DNA from: JAGPUQ01 sp050179115
GTDB lineage: Bacteria; Pseudomonadota; Gammaproteobacteria; Pseudomonadales; Porticoccaceae
Assembly: GCA_050179115.1 (NCBI GenBank)
Contig: JBFXFL010000010.1
Location: 1-64,000 of the forward strand
Length of the DNA: 64,000 bases
Direction: 5' to 3'
How positions within the stretch are numbered: position 1 is the first letter of the stretch; every line of letters starts with the position of its first letter. The position numbers and the translations under genes are program-made. Below are positions 39,922-51,870 of the stretch, piece by piece. The notes under the pieces were generated by a model that made no database searches, was not told the origin of the DNA, and saw nothing but the letters and a program-made list of their open reading frames with translations.

Positions 39922-40974
39922 ATGGCGGAACTGACAGCGGTCCGGCAGGGCCACGAATTCGACGAGGCGGCGCTCGCCCGCTTCATGGCGGCGCAGGTGA
40001 AAGGCTTCGTCGGGCCGCTGCGCGTGCGCCAGTTCGACGGTGGCCAGAGCAACCCCACCTTCATGCTCGAAGCCGCCTCCGGGCGCTATGTGCTGCGCAA
40101 GCAGCCGCCCGGGCAGCTACTGCCCTCCGCGCATCAGGTCGATCGCGAATACCGGGTGATGAAGGCGCTGCAGGACACCGCCGTGCCGGTCCCCAAAATG
40201 CACGCCCTGTGCGAGGACACCGGCGTCATCGGCACCAAGTTCTACATCATGGAAGCGGTGGAAGGGCGCATCTTCGCGCGGCCGCTGATGGAAGAGGCGC
40301 CGCCGGAACAGCGCCGCGAACTGTGGCGCGATCTCGTGCGGGTGCTGGCCGCGCTGCACGCGGTGGACTACAAGGCCGTCGGGCTCGAGGACTACGGCCG
40401 CCCGGGCAACTATTACGAGCGCCAGGTGGCGCGCTGGACCAAGCAGTACAACGCCGCCAAGACCGCGCATATCGAGAGCATGGAGCAGCTGCTCGAATGG
40501 GTGCCGGCCCATGTGCCGCCGTCCGACGAGGTCTGCATCGCCCACGGCGACTACCGCGTACAGAACATCATGTTCCATCCCACCGAGCCGCGCGTGGTCG
40601 CGGTGCTCGACTGGGAGCTCTCGACCCTGGGCCACCCCTTCGCCGATCTGGGCTACCTGTGCATGGAACACAACGCCGATTTCTATGGCGAGGTGAGCCT
40701 GCGCCGCCCGGCCGCCGAACTGGCCGAGCTCGGTATTCCCTCCCAGGAGGAAGTGGTGCGCTGGTACTGCGAGTTCTCCGGCCGCGAGCGTATCGACGAC
40801 TGGGAGTTCTACGTCGTCTACAACCTGTTTCGCTCTGCCGCCATCGTGCAGGGCGTCTACAAGCGCGGCCTCGACGGCAACGCCAGTTCGACCAACGCGC
40901 TCGAATACAAGGACGAATGCCGCAACCGGGTGGATCGCGCCTGGGAGATTGCGCAGCGTCTGGATCGGGGGTGA
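39922..40974 (+). CDS. Phosphotransferase family protein (ACAD10/11-type APH fold)
   Basis: A 350-aa kinase-like protein. AGAGGA precedes ATG 39922. It shows the aminoglycoside-phosphotransferase/choline-kinase fold as found N-terminal to ACAD10/11: RQFDGGQSNPTFMLEAASGRYVLRKQPPGQLLPSAHQVDREYRVMKAL, the catalytic loop CIAHGDYRVQNIMFHPTEPRVVAVLDWELSTLGHPFADLGYLCM. Bacterial relatives phosphorylate hydroxy-acyl or other acids in fatty-acid catabolism, which would fit the acyl-CoA dehydrogenases elsewhere in this window. It is divergent from the LLM operon. Confidence 0.88.
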   Translation: MAELTAVRQGHEFDEAALARFMAAQVKGFVGPLRVRQFDGGQSNPTFMLEAASGRYVLRKQPPGQLLPSAHQVDREYRVMKALQDTAVPVPKMHALCEDTGVIGTKFYIMEAVEGRIFARPLMEEAPPEQRRELWRDLVRVLAALHAVDYKAVGLEDYGRPGNYYERQVARWTKQYNAAKTAHIESMEQLLEWVPAHVPPSDEVCIAHGDYRVQNIMFHPTEPRVVAVLDWELSTLGHPFADLGYLCMEHNADFYGEVSLRRPAAELAELGIPSQEEVVRWYCEFSGRERIDDWEFYVVYNLFRSAAIVQGVYKRGLDGNASSTNALEYKDECRNRVDRAWEIAQRLDRG

Positions 40975-41096
40975 TTCCCCGCACTTGCCGTACCCGGCAC
41001 CGCCGGGTACGGGGGGATTTCATGATCGATCTCGAACGCACCCGGGCGCCCGATTCCGGAGATGGCCTGGCATCCGCCATGCTTCGGATGCGGCGT

Positions 41097-41140
41097 TGAA
41101 AATCACGGAAGGGGAAAATGAAAATCACGGAAGGGGAAAA
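41097..41140. repeat. Perfect 22-bp tandem duplication
   Basis: Two identical 22-bp units (41097-41118, 41119-41140), each containing ATCACGGAAGGGG, lie immediately past the 3' end of tRNA-Phe. No hairpin forms within a unit. The purpose is unknown. Confidence 0.9.
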
Positions 41141-41165
41141 AGCCGCGTGATTTCTTTGTTCTTGT

Positions 41166-41241
41166 TGGTGCCCAGGGGCGGAATCGAACCACCGACACGA
41201 GGATTTTCAATCCTCTGCTCTACCGACTGAGCTACCTGGGC
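41166..41241 (-). tRNA. tRNA-Phe (anticodon GAA)
   Basis: A 76-base cloverleaf on the minus strand with encoded CCA. The acceptor stem GCCCAGG pairs with CCTGGGC, the D arm is GCTCAGTCGGTAGAGC, the anticodon loop TTGAAAA carries GAA, and the T arm has GGTTCGATTCC. All stems pair, so it reads phenylalanine codons. Confidence 0.97.
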
Positions 41242-41466
41242 AGGCGTGCGAAGGCGCGTATTAAAGCCGTTCCCGCCAGGGTCGTCAACGCTGGCGGGAG
41301 CACGCTGGGGTCGACAGCCGCGCACCGGCGCGGGATCGCGCACCCGACGCGAGCATGGCGGATCGCGACGGAGCCCTCTGCCGGACCAAAGGCGCCAAGG
41401 CGTATCTCGACGCCTTTCGTCGCAGCCTCTATGCTGGCCACCAAGACTGCGCTGCGATGTACCCCC

Positions 41467-44400
41467 ATGCCGGTTTCCCTCGACGACAAATACACCCTGA
41501 CTCAGGGCCGCGCGTACCTCAGCGGCATCGATGCCCTGGTGCGACTGCTGCTGCTGCAACGCTGGCGCGATCAGGCGGCGGGGGTGAATACGGCGGGTTT
41601 CGTCTCGGGCTATCGCGGCTCGCCGCTCGGTGGGCTCGACAGCGCACTCTGGGAAGCGGCGGAGCATCTCAAGAATCATCACATCCACTTCCAGCCGGCG
41701 GTGAACGAGGAGCTGGCGGCGACCTCCATCTGGGGCTCGCAGCAGCTCAACCTGTTTCCGGGTGCGCGCTACGACGGCGTGTTTGGGCTCTGGTACGGCA
41801 AGGGTCCCGGCCTCGACCGCGCCATGGACCCCCTGAAGCACGCCAACAACTCCGGCACTTCCCGCCACGGTGGGGTGCTCGCGGTAGTGGGCGACGACCA
41901 TCTGTGCAAATCCTCGACGCTCGCATTTCAAAGTGAGGCTATGTTCATTGCCGCCACGGTGCCGGTGCTGAATCCCGGCAGCATCCAGGATGTGCTCGAT
42001 CTGGGCCTGCACGGCTGGGCCATGTCGCGCTTCGCCGGCTGCTGGGTGGGCATGAAGACCACGGCCGACAACATGGACGCCAGTGCCTCGGCGGATATGG
42101 CGCTCGACCGGGTGCGCATCGTCCTGCCGGAGGATTTCGCGGTCCCCGAAGGTGGTCTGCACGCGCGCTGGCCGGATCAGCCGCTGGCGCAGGAGGCGCG
42201 CCTCCAAGGCGCCAAGCTCCAGGCGGTGCTGGCCTATGCGCGCGCCAATCGGCTGGATCGCGTGGTGCTGGACGGCCCCAGGCCGCGCTTCGGCATCGCC
42301 GCTGCCGGCAAGGCGTATCTCGACACCCGGCAGGCGCTCGCCGATCTGGGCATCGACGCGGCGCTTGCCGAAGCGCTCGGGCTGCGGCTCTACAAGGTCG
42401 CCATGCCCTGGCCGCTTGAGCCCACGGGTGCGCGCGCCTTTGCCGAGGGGCTCGACGAAATCCTGGTGGTGGAAGAAAAGCGCGGACTGATCGAGGAACA
42501 GCTCAAGACCCAGCTCTATGCGCTGCCCGACGGACGCCGCCCGCGGATTCTCGGCAAGCACGACGCCGAGGGCCGGCCCCTGTTCAGCCCCGCGGGCGAG
42601 CTCAACCCGACGCTGATCGCGCGCGCGATCCTGGCGCGCCTGCAGCAGTGGCCGGAACTGGCAGCCTTGGTGGCTGCATTGCGCGCACCAGCGCCCGACC
42701 CGGCCGCGACGCTCGGCGGACCGCTGCTGCGCCAGCCCTGGTTCTGCTCGGGCTGTCCCCACAACACGTCCACCAAGGTGCCGGAAGGCAGTCGCGCCAT
42801 GGCGGGCATCGGTTGTCACTACATGGTCACCTGGATGGACCGCGACACCGAGACCTTCACCCAGATGGGCGGGGAGGGCGCGGCCTGGATCGGTCAGGCG
42901 CCGTTCACCGACACCCCCCATGTGTTCCAGAACATCGGCGACGGCACCTATTTCCACTCCGGCATTCTCGCGGTGCGCGCCGCGGTCTCCGCCGGGGTCA
43001 ACATGACCTACAAGATTCTCTACAACGATGCCGTGGCCATGACCGGTGGCCAGCACGTCGATGGCAGCCTCACCGTGGAGCAACTGATCCAGCAACTGGT
43101 GGGCGAGGGTGTGCAGCGCATCGACCTGGTGAGCGACGATCCGGAAAAATACGCGGACGATCTCGCCGCGCGCCATCCCGGCCTGAGCATCCACCACCGC
43201 GACCGTCTCGACGCCGTGCAGAAGGAGTTGCGCGAACTATCGGGCACCACCGTCATCATCTACGACCAGGTGTGTGCCACCGAACTGCGCCGGCGCCGCA
43301 AACGCGGCCTGCTGCCACAGCCGCAGCGGCGCGTGTTCATCAACGAGCGTGTGTGCGAAGGTTGCGGCGACTGCGGTGTGCAGTCGAACTGCCTTTCGGT
43401 GGTGCCGGTGGAAACTCCCCTCGGCCGCAAGCGCGCCATCGACCAGAGCTCCTGCAACAAGGATTACTCCTGCCTGAAAGGATTCTGCCCGAGTTTTGTC
43501 AGCGTTCACGGCGGCAGTTTGCGCCGTCTCCACGGCGGGAACGCCGACGCCGATTTCCCCGCGCTGCCGGAACCGCAAGTTCCCACGCTGACTGCGCCTT
43601 TCAGCATCTTGCTGCCCGGGGTGGGCGGCATGGGTGTGCTCACCATCGGTGGGGTGATGGGCATGGCGGCCCATCTCGAAGGTCGCGGCGCCCTGGTGAT
43701 GACCCAGACCGGCCTGGCGCAGAAGTTCGGCGCGGTGACCGCGCATGTGCGTATCGCGCCGCACCAGGACGACATTCACGCGCACTGCATTCCCCAGGGC
43801 GGCGCTGATCTGCTGCTCGGCGCCGATCTGGTGGTCGCTTCGGGCCGCGAGGCGCTGGCACGGTTGGCGCCCGGCGCGGTCGCCGTGGTCAACAGCCATG
43901 AATCCCCCACGGCGGATTTCACTCACGATCCGGACGCGGCCTTCCCCGGCAGCGAAATGGAAGCGGTGCTGCGCGGCGCCACCACGGCGTGTCATTTTGT
44001 CGACGCCTCGGCGCTGGCAGCGGCGCTGATGGGCGATGCCATCGCGGCGAATTTCTTCCTGCTCGGCTACGCCTGGCAGCGCGGGCTGGTGCCGCTCGGC
44101 GCAACCGCGCTCACCGACGCGATCCGTCTCAACGCGGTGGCGGTGGAAACGAATCTCAAGGCGTTTCTGTGGGGTCGCCGCTACGCCGCCGATCCGGCGC
44201 GGGTGCGCCGCAGCGCGGGCATCGAGGAGATCGACTACGAACCGCCGCGCCAGACCCTGGACGAACTGATCGCCGAGCGCGAGCGCATGCTGACCGACTA
44301 TCAGAATGCGGGCTACGGTGCGCGCTATCGCGCACTGGTGGTACGGGTGCGAGACGCGGAAGCGCGCCTCGGCACGCGCGATTTTCCCCTCACCACGGCA

Positions 44401-44937
44401 GTGGCGCGCGGTTACCACAAGCTGCTGGCCTACAAGGACGAATACGAAGTCGCGCGCTTCTACACCGACGGCGAATTTGAGGCCGAACTGGAACGCCAGT
44501 TCGAGGGCGACTACCGACTCAGTTTCCACCTGGCGCCGCCGCTGCTCGCGCGCCGCGATCCCGACACCGGGCGCTTGCAGAAACGCGAGTTCGGCGCCTG
44601 GATGCTGTCGGCATTTCGGCTGCTGGCGAAATTCCGCTTTCTGCGCGGCACGCCGTTCGATCCCTTCGGCTACACCGCCGAGCGACGCATGGAACGGCAA
44701 GTGATCGCCGACTACGAGGCCCGTATCGCCGAGCTCATCGCCGACCTCGACGCCGACAACCATGCGCTCGCCGTGGAAATCGCCGGCCTGCCCGAGTTCA
44801 TCCGCGGCTTCGGCCACGTCAAGGAGGCCAATCTCGCCACCGTGCGGCGGCGTGAAGTGGAATTGGTGCGCCGCTTCCATGCGCGCGATCGGGCGGTGGT
44901 GCAGATCCAGCCTGCGCCGGTTGCAGTGGATGCGTAG
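41467..44937 (+). CDS. Fused indolepyruvate ferredoxin oxidoreductase family protein
   Basis: A protein of about 1156 aa (an ATG 36 bp upstream is possible; neither start has a clear ribosome-binding site). The N-terminal pyruvate:ferredoxin-type domain (YLSGIDALVRLLLLQRWRDQAAGVNTAGFVSGYRGSPLGG) is followed by the thiamine-diphosphate-binding domain with FCSGCPHNTSTKVPEGSRAMAGIGCHYM. A cysteine-rich segment (CEGCGDCGVQSNC...CNKDYSCLKGFCPSF) probably binds Fe-S. The gamma domain (LLPGVGGMGVLTIGGVMGMAAHLEG) and a C-terminal DUF6537-like region end the protein. It oxidatively decarboxylates aryl or branched 2-oxoacids to acyl-CoA, as a single-chain aerobic form. Confidence 0.92.
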   Translation: MPVSLDDKYTLTQGRAYLSGIDALVRLLLLQRWRDQAAGVNTAGFVSGYRGSPLGGLDSALWEAAEHLKNHHIHFQPAVNEELAATSIWGSQQLNLFPGARYDGVFGLWYGKGPGLDRAMDPLKHANNSGTSRHGGVLAVVGDDHLCKSSTLAFQSEAMFIAATVPVLNPGSIQDVLDLGLHGWAMSRFAGCWVGMKTTADNMDASASADMALDRVRIVLPEDFAVPEGGLHARWPDQPLAQEARLQGAKLQAVLAYARANRLDRVVLDGPRPRFGIAAAGKAYLDTRQALADLGIDAALAEALGLRLYKVAMPWPLEPTGARAFAEGLDEILVVEEKRGLIEEQLKTQLYALPDGRRPRILGKHDAEGRPLFSPAGELNPTLIARAILARLQQWPELAALVAALRAPAPDPAATLGGPLLRQPWFCSGCPHNTSTKVPEGSRAMAGIGCHYMVTWMDRDTETFTQMGGEGAAWIGQAPFTDTPHVFQNIGDGTYFHSGILAVRAAVSAGVNMTYKILYNDAVAMTGGQHVDGSLTVEQLIQQLVGEGVQRIDLVSDDPEKYADDLAARHPGLSIHHRDRLDAVQKELRELSGTTVIIYDQVCATELRRRRKRGLLPQPQRRVFINERVCEGCGDCGVQSNCLSVVPVETPLGRKRAIDQSSCNKDYSCLKGFCPSFVSVHGGSLRRLHGGNADADFPALPEPQVPTLTAPFSILLPGVGGMGVLTIGGVMGMAAHLEGRGALVMTQTGLAQKFGAVTAHVRIAPHQDDIHAHCIPQGGADLLLGADLVVASGREALARLAPGAVAVVNSHESPTADFTHDPDAAFPGSEMEAVLRGATTACHFVDASALAAALMGDAIAANFFLLGYAWQRGLVPLGATALTDAIRLNAVAVETNLKAFLWGRRYAADPARVRRSAGIEEIDYEPPRQTLDELIAERERMLTDYQNAGYGARYRALVVRVRDAEARLGTRDFPLTTAVARGYHKLLAYKDEYEVARFYTDGEFEAELERQFEGDYRLSFHLAPPLLARRDPDTGRLQKREFGAWMLSAFRLLAKFRFLRGTPFDPFGYTAERRMERQVIADYEARIAELIADLDADNHALAVEIAGLPEFIRGFGHVKEANLATVRRREVELVRRFHARDRAVVQIQPAPVAVDA

Positions 44938-45116
44938 CCGACCACAGCGCACCGCTGTTTCGTACCGGCCGGGCCCGCCGCGCCCTGGCTCGACCGTGCA
45001 TCCGTGAACAGGCACCGGGGAGTTTGTCGCCGTTCGCAGGCCCCTGCTACACTCGAAGCGCCGCGCATCGGCGCGATCACCTCACCATCATTACAACAAC
45101 CAAAGAGAGCCCCCTG

Positions 45117-45377
45117 ATGCAAAACTTCCTTCTGATCGGCAAGCTGGCCACGCTGGGATTCTGGATCCTGCCGGTACTGGCAGTGCTGGGTGTCTTTGCC
45201 CCGCCCTGGGACTACCGGCTGCTCGCCATAGCCTTTGTGATACTTCTCGCCCACCTCGTTGAACTGGTGTTTGTGTTCGGCAAGCTCAAGGCCGCCGGCC
45301 GCGCGGAAGCGCTCGATGTCGTGATGGTGATTCTGGTAGGGCTGTTCCACTGGGTGCCGATCGTCCGCAAGTCCTGA
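45117..45377 (+). CDS. DUF1145-type small membrane protein
   Basis: An 86-aa protein beginning MQNFLLIGKLATLGFWILPVLAVLGVF with about three hydrophobic segments; the last segment, ALDVVMVILVGLFHWVPIVRK, matches the DUF1145 ending. AAAGAGAG lies upstream of the ATG. The role is unknown; it is 28 bp before the dioxygenase gene and may be co-transcribed with it. Confidence 0.75.
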   Translation: MQNFLLIGKLATLGFWILPVLAVLGVFAPPWDYRLLAIAFVILLAHLVELVFVFGKLKAAGRAEALDVVMVILVGLFHWVPIVRKS

Positions 45378-45404
45378 GCGAACGACTGTCCGGGGGTTCT
45401 CGCG

Positions 45405-46235
45405 ATGTTCGATATCGAAACGGCGATCCAGGAAATCCGCACCCGCGGCTATACGCTGGTGCCGGATTTTCTGGGTGGCGGGCGTCTCGACCGGGTGCGT
45501 GCGGCGCTGGCCCGCGAGCTGGGCGCGTACCTGGGTCGCAACAACTTCGAGGGCCATGCCACCGAACGTATCTACACGCTGGTGGCGCGGGATCCGGTGT
45601 TTCGGGAGGTTATCGAGGACGACAGGGTCATGGCCCTGTGCGACGCCTTTCTCGAACCCAATTACCTGCTCACCGGCAGTCTCGCCATCTGCATCCATCC
45701 GGGCGAGACGCCGCAGCCCTGGCACAACGACGATGCGTTCTACCCGCTACCGCGCCCGCGCCCCATGGTGAGTTTGTCCACCATCGTGGCGGTGGACGAT
45801 TTCACGGCCGAAAATGGCTGCACAGAGATTATTCCCGGCAGTCATCTGTGGAGCGATGCCGAGATCGGCGGCGATTATCGGGATGGCGAGCGTGAATCCG
45901 ATCCCGACTTCGCCGCCCGCATGGCGGGTAAATCGATTCCGGTGGAAATGCCCGCCGGTAGTTGTGTCGTGTTCGCCGGCAACCTGCTGCATCGCGGCGG
46001 TGCCAACCACAGCCCGGCGCCGCGCCGCGCGTTCTCGATCCAGTACTGCCAACCCTGGGCACGCACGCAGGAAAACTACTTCCTCGCGGTGCCGCCGGAG
46101 CAGGCCGCCGCCATGAGCCCGCGCATCCAGTCCCTGCTGGGTTACTCCATCCACCGGCCGTTCATGGGACATGTGGCGGGGCGGCATCCCCTCAAGACGC
46201 TGGCGCCGGGCGCTTCCATGCCGGATCCCTGCTGA
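45405..46235 (+). CDS. Phytanoyl-CoA dioxygenase (PhyH) family protein
   Basis: A 276-aa Fe(II)/2-oxoglutarate-dependent oxygenase. The double-stranded beta-helix shows the iron facial triad: QPWHNDDAFYPLPRPRP (His and Asp) and, later, NLLHRGGANHSPAPRRAFSIQYCQPW (distal His and a 2-OG-binding Arg). FTAENGCTEIIPGSHLWSD is the conserved PhyH loop. It hydroxylates an acyl-CoA or lipid-like substrate; the exact substrate is unknown. Confidence 0.9.
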   Translation: MFDIETAIQEIRTRGYTLVPDFLGGGRLDRVRAALARELGAYLGRNNFEGHATERIYTLVARDPVFREVIEDDRVMALCDAFLEPNYLLTGSLAICIHPGETPQPWHNDDAFYPLPRPRPMVSLSTIVAVDDFTAENGCTEIIPGSHLWSDAEIGGDYRDGERESDPDFAARMAGKSIPVEMPAGSCVVFAGNLLHRGGANHSPAPRRAFSIQYCQPWARTQENYFLAVPPEQAAAMSPRIQSLLGYSIHRPFMGHVAGRHPLKTLAPGASMPDPC

Positions 46236-46428
46236 CCCCGGATTTGTTCAGCGCGGTGAATTTCCTGACCGCGCCGCGGTCCATGCACCGGCGCAGCTCG
46301 CTCAGCCGAGGGCCAAGCGCTTTGTTCATGGTTCCGCGGGAGTGGTTGCGCGGGAGCTGCGGCCACGGAGCCCCTGCTCGGTGTTTCCGGTGCCGCACAG
46401 TGCCGTACCGCGATCTGGAGAGCAGTGA

Positions 46429-47570
46429 ATGAAGTTGCGTAACCGGAGCCTTTGGCTTGCCGCGGTCATCCTGGCGATTCTCCTCGCCGCCTGGGGTTAC
46501 CGGGCGCTGCATGGCGCCGACGCTCCGGAACTGTCCAGGGCGCGGGTGGAACGCGCCGACCTCGAAGAGACCATCACCGCGCAGGGCAAGCTCGAACCCA
46601 AGGAATACGTCGACGTGGGCGCCCAGGTCTCGGGCCAGCTCAGCCGCCTGCATGTGGAGATCGGCGACACGGTCACCCGCGGCCAGCTCATCGCGGAGAT
46701 TGATCCGCGCATCTACGCTTCCCGTGTCGAAGCGGATCGTGCCCGTCTCGCTTCGCTCACCGCCCAACTGGCTGAACAGGAAGCCCAGACGGTCTTCGCC
46801 CGCCAGGTGCTGGAGCGCAATCACCGGCTGATCGGGGAGCACGCCGTCAGCCGGGAAGTCCTTGAACAAAGCGAATCGGCGCTGCATGAGGTACAGGCGC
46901 GCGCCAACTCACTGCGAGCCCAGATCGATGAAGCCCGCTCCACCCTGTCCGGCGACGAGACCAACCTCAGTTACACCCGCATCTATGCGCCCATGGATGG
47001 CACGGTGGCGAGCCAGACTGCGCGCGAAGGACAGACCCTCAACGCGAACCAGATCGCGCCGGTCATCCTGCAGATCGCCGATCTGCGCACCATGACGGTA
47101 CGCGCCCAGGTGGCTGAAGCCGATGTGCCGCGGGTAAAGCCGGGTATGGCGGTGTCGTTCACCATCCTGGGGTCGCTGGAGCGGCGCTGGGAGGCGGTGG
47201 TACGCCAGATCCTGCCCTCTCCGGAAGTCATCAACGACGTGGTGCTCTACAACGTGCTGGCCGACGTGGACAACAGCGACGGCGAACTGATGAACGGCAT
47301 GAGCACCCAGATGTATTTTCTGGTGGCGCGCGCCGAGCAGGCGCTGGTGATTCCCGCCGCCGCGCTGGGCCGGCGTCGGCCCGAGCAGGACGGGGTGCAG
47401 GGTCAGGCCTATGAAGTGCGCCGTTACCTGGAGGGCCGTGCGGTACCCACCGTGGTGCAGGTGGGAATTGTGACGCGCTCCCTGGCCGAGATTCGCGCCG
47501 GCCTGGCGCTGGGCGACGAGGTGGTCCTGCCCGCCGTGAAAGCCAAACCCGCCGCGCCGCGGTGGGGTCT

Positions 47571-47574
<4 letters not shown>
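46429..47574 (+). CDS. macA: MacA-like periplasmic adaptor (membrane fusion protein)
   Basis: A 381-aa membrane-fusion protein with an N-terminal membrane anchor (RSLWLAAVILAILLAAWGYRAL). The order is typical: barrel-sandwich entry TITAQGKLEPKEYVDVGAQVSGQLSRLHVEIGDTVTRGQLIAEID, coiled-coil hairpin (LASLTAQLAEQEAQTVFARQVLERNHRLI...), lipoyl return SYTRIYAPMDGTVASQTAREGQTLNANQ and a beta-barrel. It couples the MacB ABC transporter to the outer-membrane factor. Its stop overlaps the macB start in an ATGA. Confidence 0.93.
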
Positions 47575-49511
<1,937 letters not shown>

Positions 49512-49515
49512 GGCC

Positions 49516-50862
49516 GTGCGGCGTTCATCAGCGGTGCTCATTTGCGTCCTGATCCTGGCGGCGGGCTGCAACCTGACGCCCGCCTATCAACGTCCCGGGG
49601 TGCCGCAGCCGGCGTCCTGGCCGCAGGCGGATACCAGCTCCGTATCGGTATCCGATACCTGGTGGCGCGACTTCGGCAGCCCGGCGCTCGACGCTCTGGA
49701 AGAGGCCGCGCTTGCCGCCAACCAGGATCTCGCCGCCGGCGTGCAGCGCATCGCCCAGGCGCGCGCTGTCGCGGCCAGCGCCGGCGCCGCGGTCTGGCCG
49801 CAGATGGACGCCACGCTTGCCGCTACCCAAACCCACGGCAAGAGCTCGACCGCTGCGAACGGATCCCGCCGTACGGCCCAGCTCTCGGTGGCCTATGAGC
49901 TGGATCTGTTCGGCCGGGTGGCGGCCACCCGCCAGGCGGCGGAGCAGCGGCTCAGCGCCAGTGAATTCGATTATCAGGCGCTGCGCCTTGTCACCGTCGC
50001 CGACGTGGCGCAGGCGGCCTTCAACTTCGCCGCCACCGGCCAGCGCCTGGCCCTGGCGCAGGCAAATCTGGACAACGCGCGGGCCGTGCTCGCGCTGCTG
50101 GAAGCGCAGTTTGCCGCCGGCCGGGTAGCGGCGCTGGAACGCGACCAGCAGCGCGCGGCAGTGGCCACCATCGAAGCCTCGGTGGCGGCGCTGGCTCAGA
50201 CCCAAGCCGGCTACCGCAATCAGCTCGCCGTGCTCAGCGGCGCGGCCAGCCCCGAATTTGCGCCGCCCGATCTGGCCTGGGATGGGTTGATCCTGCCCGA
50301 GGTGCTGCCTTCGGTACCGGCCGCGTTGTTGACACAACGGCCGGACCTGCGCCGGGCGGAGGCGGAGCTACAGGCAGCGGGCGCCGATATCGGTGTCGCG
50401 CGCGCCGCGCTCTACCCGGGTCTGCAAGTCAGCTGGGATCGCTCCTGGATGCGCGATCCGACCGCCACACTGACCACCCTCAGCGGCAGCGCGCTGGCAC
50501 CGATATTCCACGGTGGCGCTTTGCGCAGCGAGGTCATGCGCAGCCAGGCGCGGCAGGCCGAGCTGGTGGCCCAGTATCGCGGGGCGGTGCTGACCGCTTA
50601 TGGCGAGGTCAGCGACGCGCTCGAGGCCCAGCGCCAGAGCGCCTTGCGCGGCGCCGCGCTGGAACGCGCTGTGACCGCGGCGCGCGATGCCTACACGAGC
50701 GCCCGTGCCCGCTTCGATGCGGGCGCGGTGGACTACCAGATTTTGCTCGACGTGCAGCGCAGCCAGATTCTGGCCGAGGATGCGGCCGCCAGCGGCCGGC
50801 TGGACTGCTTCACCGCCGCGATCGCGCTGTACCGGGCGTTGGGCGGGGGCAGTCTGCCCTGA
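49516..50862 (+). CDS. NodT/TolC-type outer-membrane efflux lipoprotein
   Basis: A 448-aa outer-membrane factor. It begins with a lipoprotein signal (LICVLILAAGCNLTPAYQRP; Cys of LAAGC lipidated) and carries the two OEP repeats: LAANQDLAAGVQRIAQARAVAASAGAAVWPQ and AELQAAGADIGVARAALYPGLQVSW, each with long helices. It starts at GTG 49516, 4 bp after macB, and completes a tripartite efflux operon. Confidence 0.92.
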   Translation: MRRSSAVLICVLILAAGCNLTPAYQRPGVPQPASWPQADTSSVSVSDTWWRDFGSPALDALEEAALAANQDLAAGVQRIAQARAVAASAGAAVWPQMDATLAATQTHGKSSTAANGSRRTAQLSVAYELDLFGRVAATRQAAEQRLSASEFDYQALRLVTVADVAQAAFNFAATGQRLALAQANLDNARAVLALLEAQFAAGRVAALERDQQRAAVATIEASVAALAQTQAGYRNQLAVLSGAASPEFAPPDLAWDGLILPEVLPSVPAALLTQRPDLRRAEAELQAAGADIGVARAALYPGLQVSWDRSWMRDPTATLTTLSGSALAPIFHGGALRSEVMRSQARQAELVAQYRGAVLTAYGEVSDALEAQRQSALRGAALERAVTAARDAYTSARARFDAGAVDYQILLDVQRSQILAEDAAASGRLDCFTAAIALYRALGGGSLP

Positions 50863-50935
50863 GCTGTGGATACTGTCGGAACGCGGATGCGGCATCCGGT
50901 ACAGTAATTGCTGTCGACTCGGAAGAACTCCCCTG

Positions 50936-51829
50936 TTGGAACCTCTGTCGCCCGTGAACGCCGTCCTCGACCTGTCCCGCGCCGATCCGCCTCGCGCCGC
51001 CGCGCAGGGCTGGCGCGCGCGCCTCGAACTGGGCTTCGCGCGGCGCGCGGCGCGCACGGTCATGGTGCGCAACCGGAGCCTGGGGCCGCTGCGGGTACAG
51101 CGTCCGTTCTATCCCGCGCCCGATGAATGTCAGGTCTATGTCCTGCACCCCCCCGGCGGACTGGTGGCGGGCGACCGGCTCGAACTCCACATCGACTGCG
51201 ACGCGGGTGCGCGGGTGCTGCTGACCACGCCGGGCGCCGGGCGTGTGTACCGGGGCGGGGATGCGCAGCGCCCGCAAACCTTCGCGGTTCACATCCGGAT
51301 CGCCGCCGGCGCGCACTGCGAATGGCTGCCCCAGGAAAACATCCTGTTCGACGGCGCCTGGGCGGAGAACAGCGTGCGCGTCGATCTCGAACCCGGCGCC
51401 CACTATACAGGCTGGGAGATCACCTGCCTGGGTCGCCCCGCCGCCGGCGAGACCTTCACCCGCGGGCTGCTCGACCAGCGCCTCTGGCTGTGGCGCGAAG
51501 GTCGTCCCCTGCTGGGCGAGCGCCTGCGTATCGAGGGCGGCGACGCCCAGCTCGATGCGCCCTGGGGCCTCGCCGGCCGGCCGGTGTTCGGCAGCCTGGT
51601 GACGACCCTGCGCCATCCCGGTGCCATCGATCACCTGCGCGAAGTGCTGGCCGGCGACGCTTCAGCCGATCTGCTCGCCGCGGTGACCGAGCTGCCGGAA
51701 CTATTGATCGTGCGTGCCCGGGCCGGCTGCGCGACCCGGCTGCGCGGGCTGTTCGTCGCCCTGTGGCAGGAATTGCGCCGGCGCCAGTACGACACCGACC
51801 CCGCGACCCCGCGCATCTGGGCCACCTGA
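50936..51829 (+). CDS. ureD: Urease accessory protein UreD
   Basis: About 297 aa. TTG 50936 follows GGAAG; a GTG at 50954 is possible. The protein shows WRARLELGFARRAARTVMVRNRSLGPLRVQRPFYPAPDECQVYVLHPPGGLVAGDRLELHID, LLTTPGAGRVYRG, EWLPQENILFDGAWAENSVRVDLEP and GWEITCLGRPAAGETFTRG, all UreD features. It acts as scaffold in nickel loading of urease. It is intact but the catalytic urease gene ureC is absent from the window, so it is likely without a partner. Confidence 0.92.
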   Translation: MEPLSPVNAVLDLSRADPPRAAAQGWRARLELGFARRAARTVMVRNRSLGPLRVQRPFYPAPDECQVYVLHPPGGLVAGDRLELHIDCDAGARVLLTTPGAGRVYRGGDAQRPQTFAVHIRIAAGAHCEWLPQENILFDGAWAENSVRVDLEPGAHYTGWEITCLGRPAAGETFTRGLLDQRLWLWREGRPLLGERLRIEGGDAQLDAPWGLAGRPVFGSLVTTLRHPGAIDHLREVLAGDASADLLAAVTELPELLIVRARAGCATRLRGLFVALWQELRRRQYDTDPATPRIWAT

Positions 51830-51870
51830 TTTTTTAGCTCTGTTTTTTTAACTCTGGATAAGGAGACCCC

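Noticed and set aside
43237..45015. A 592-codon minus-strand open frame opposite the indolepyruvate oxidoreductase
   Set aside because: It is a GC-driven shadow of a well-supported gene, with no ribosome-binding site or family motif.
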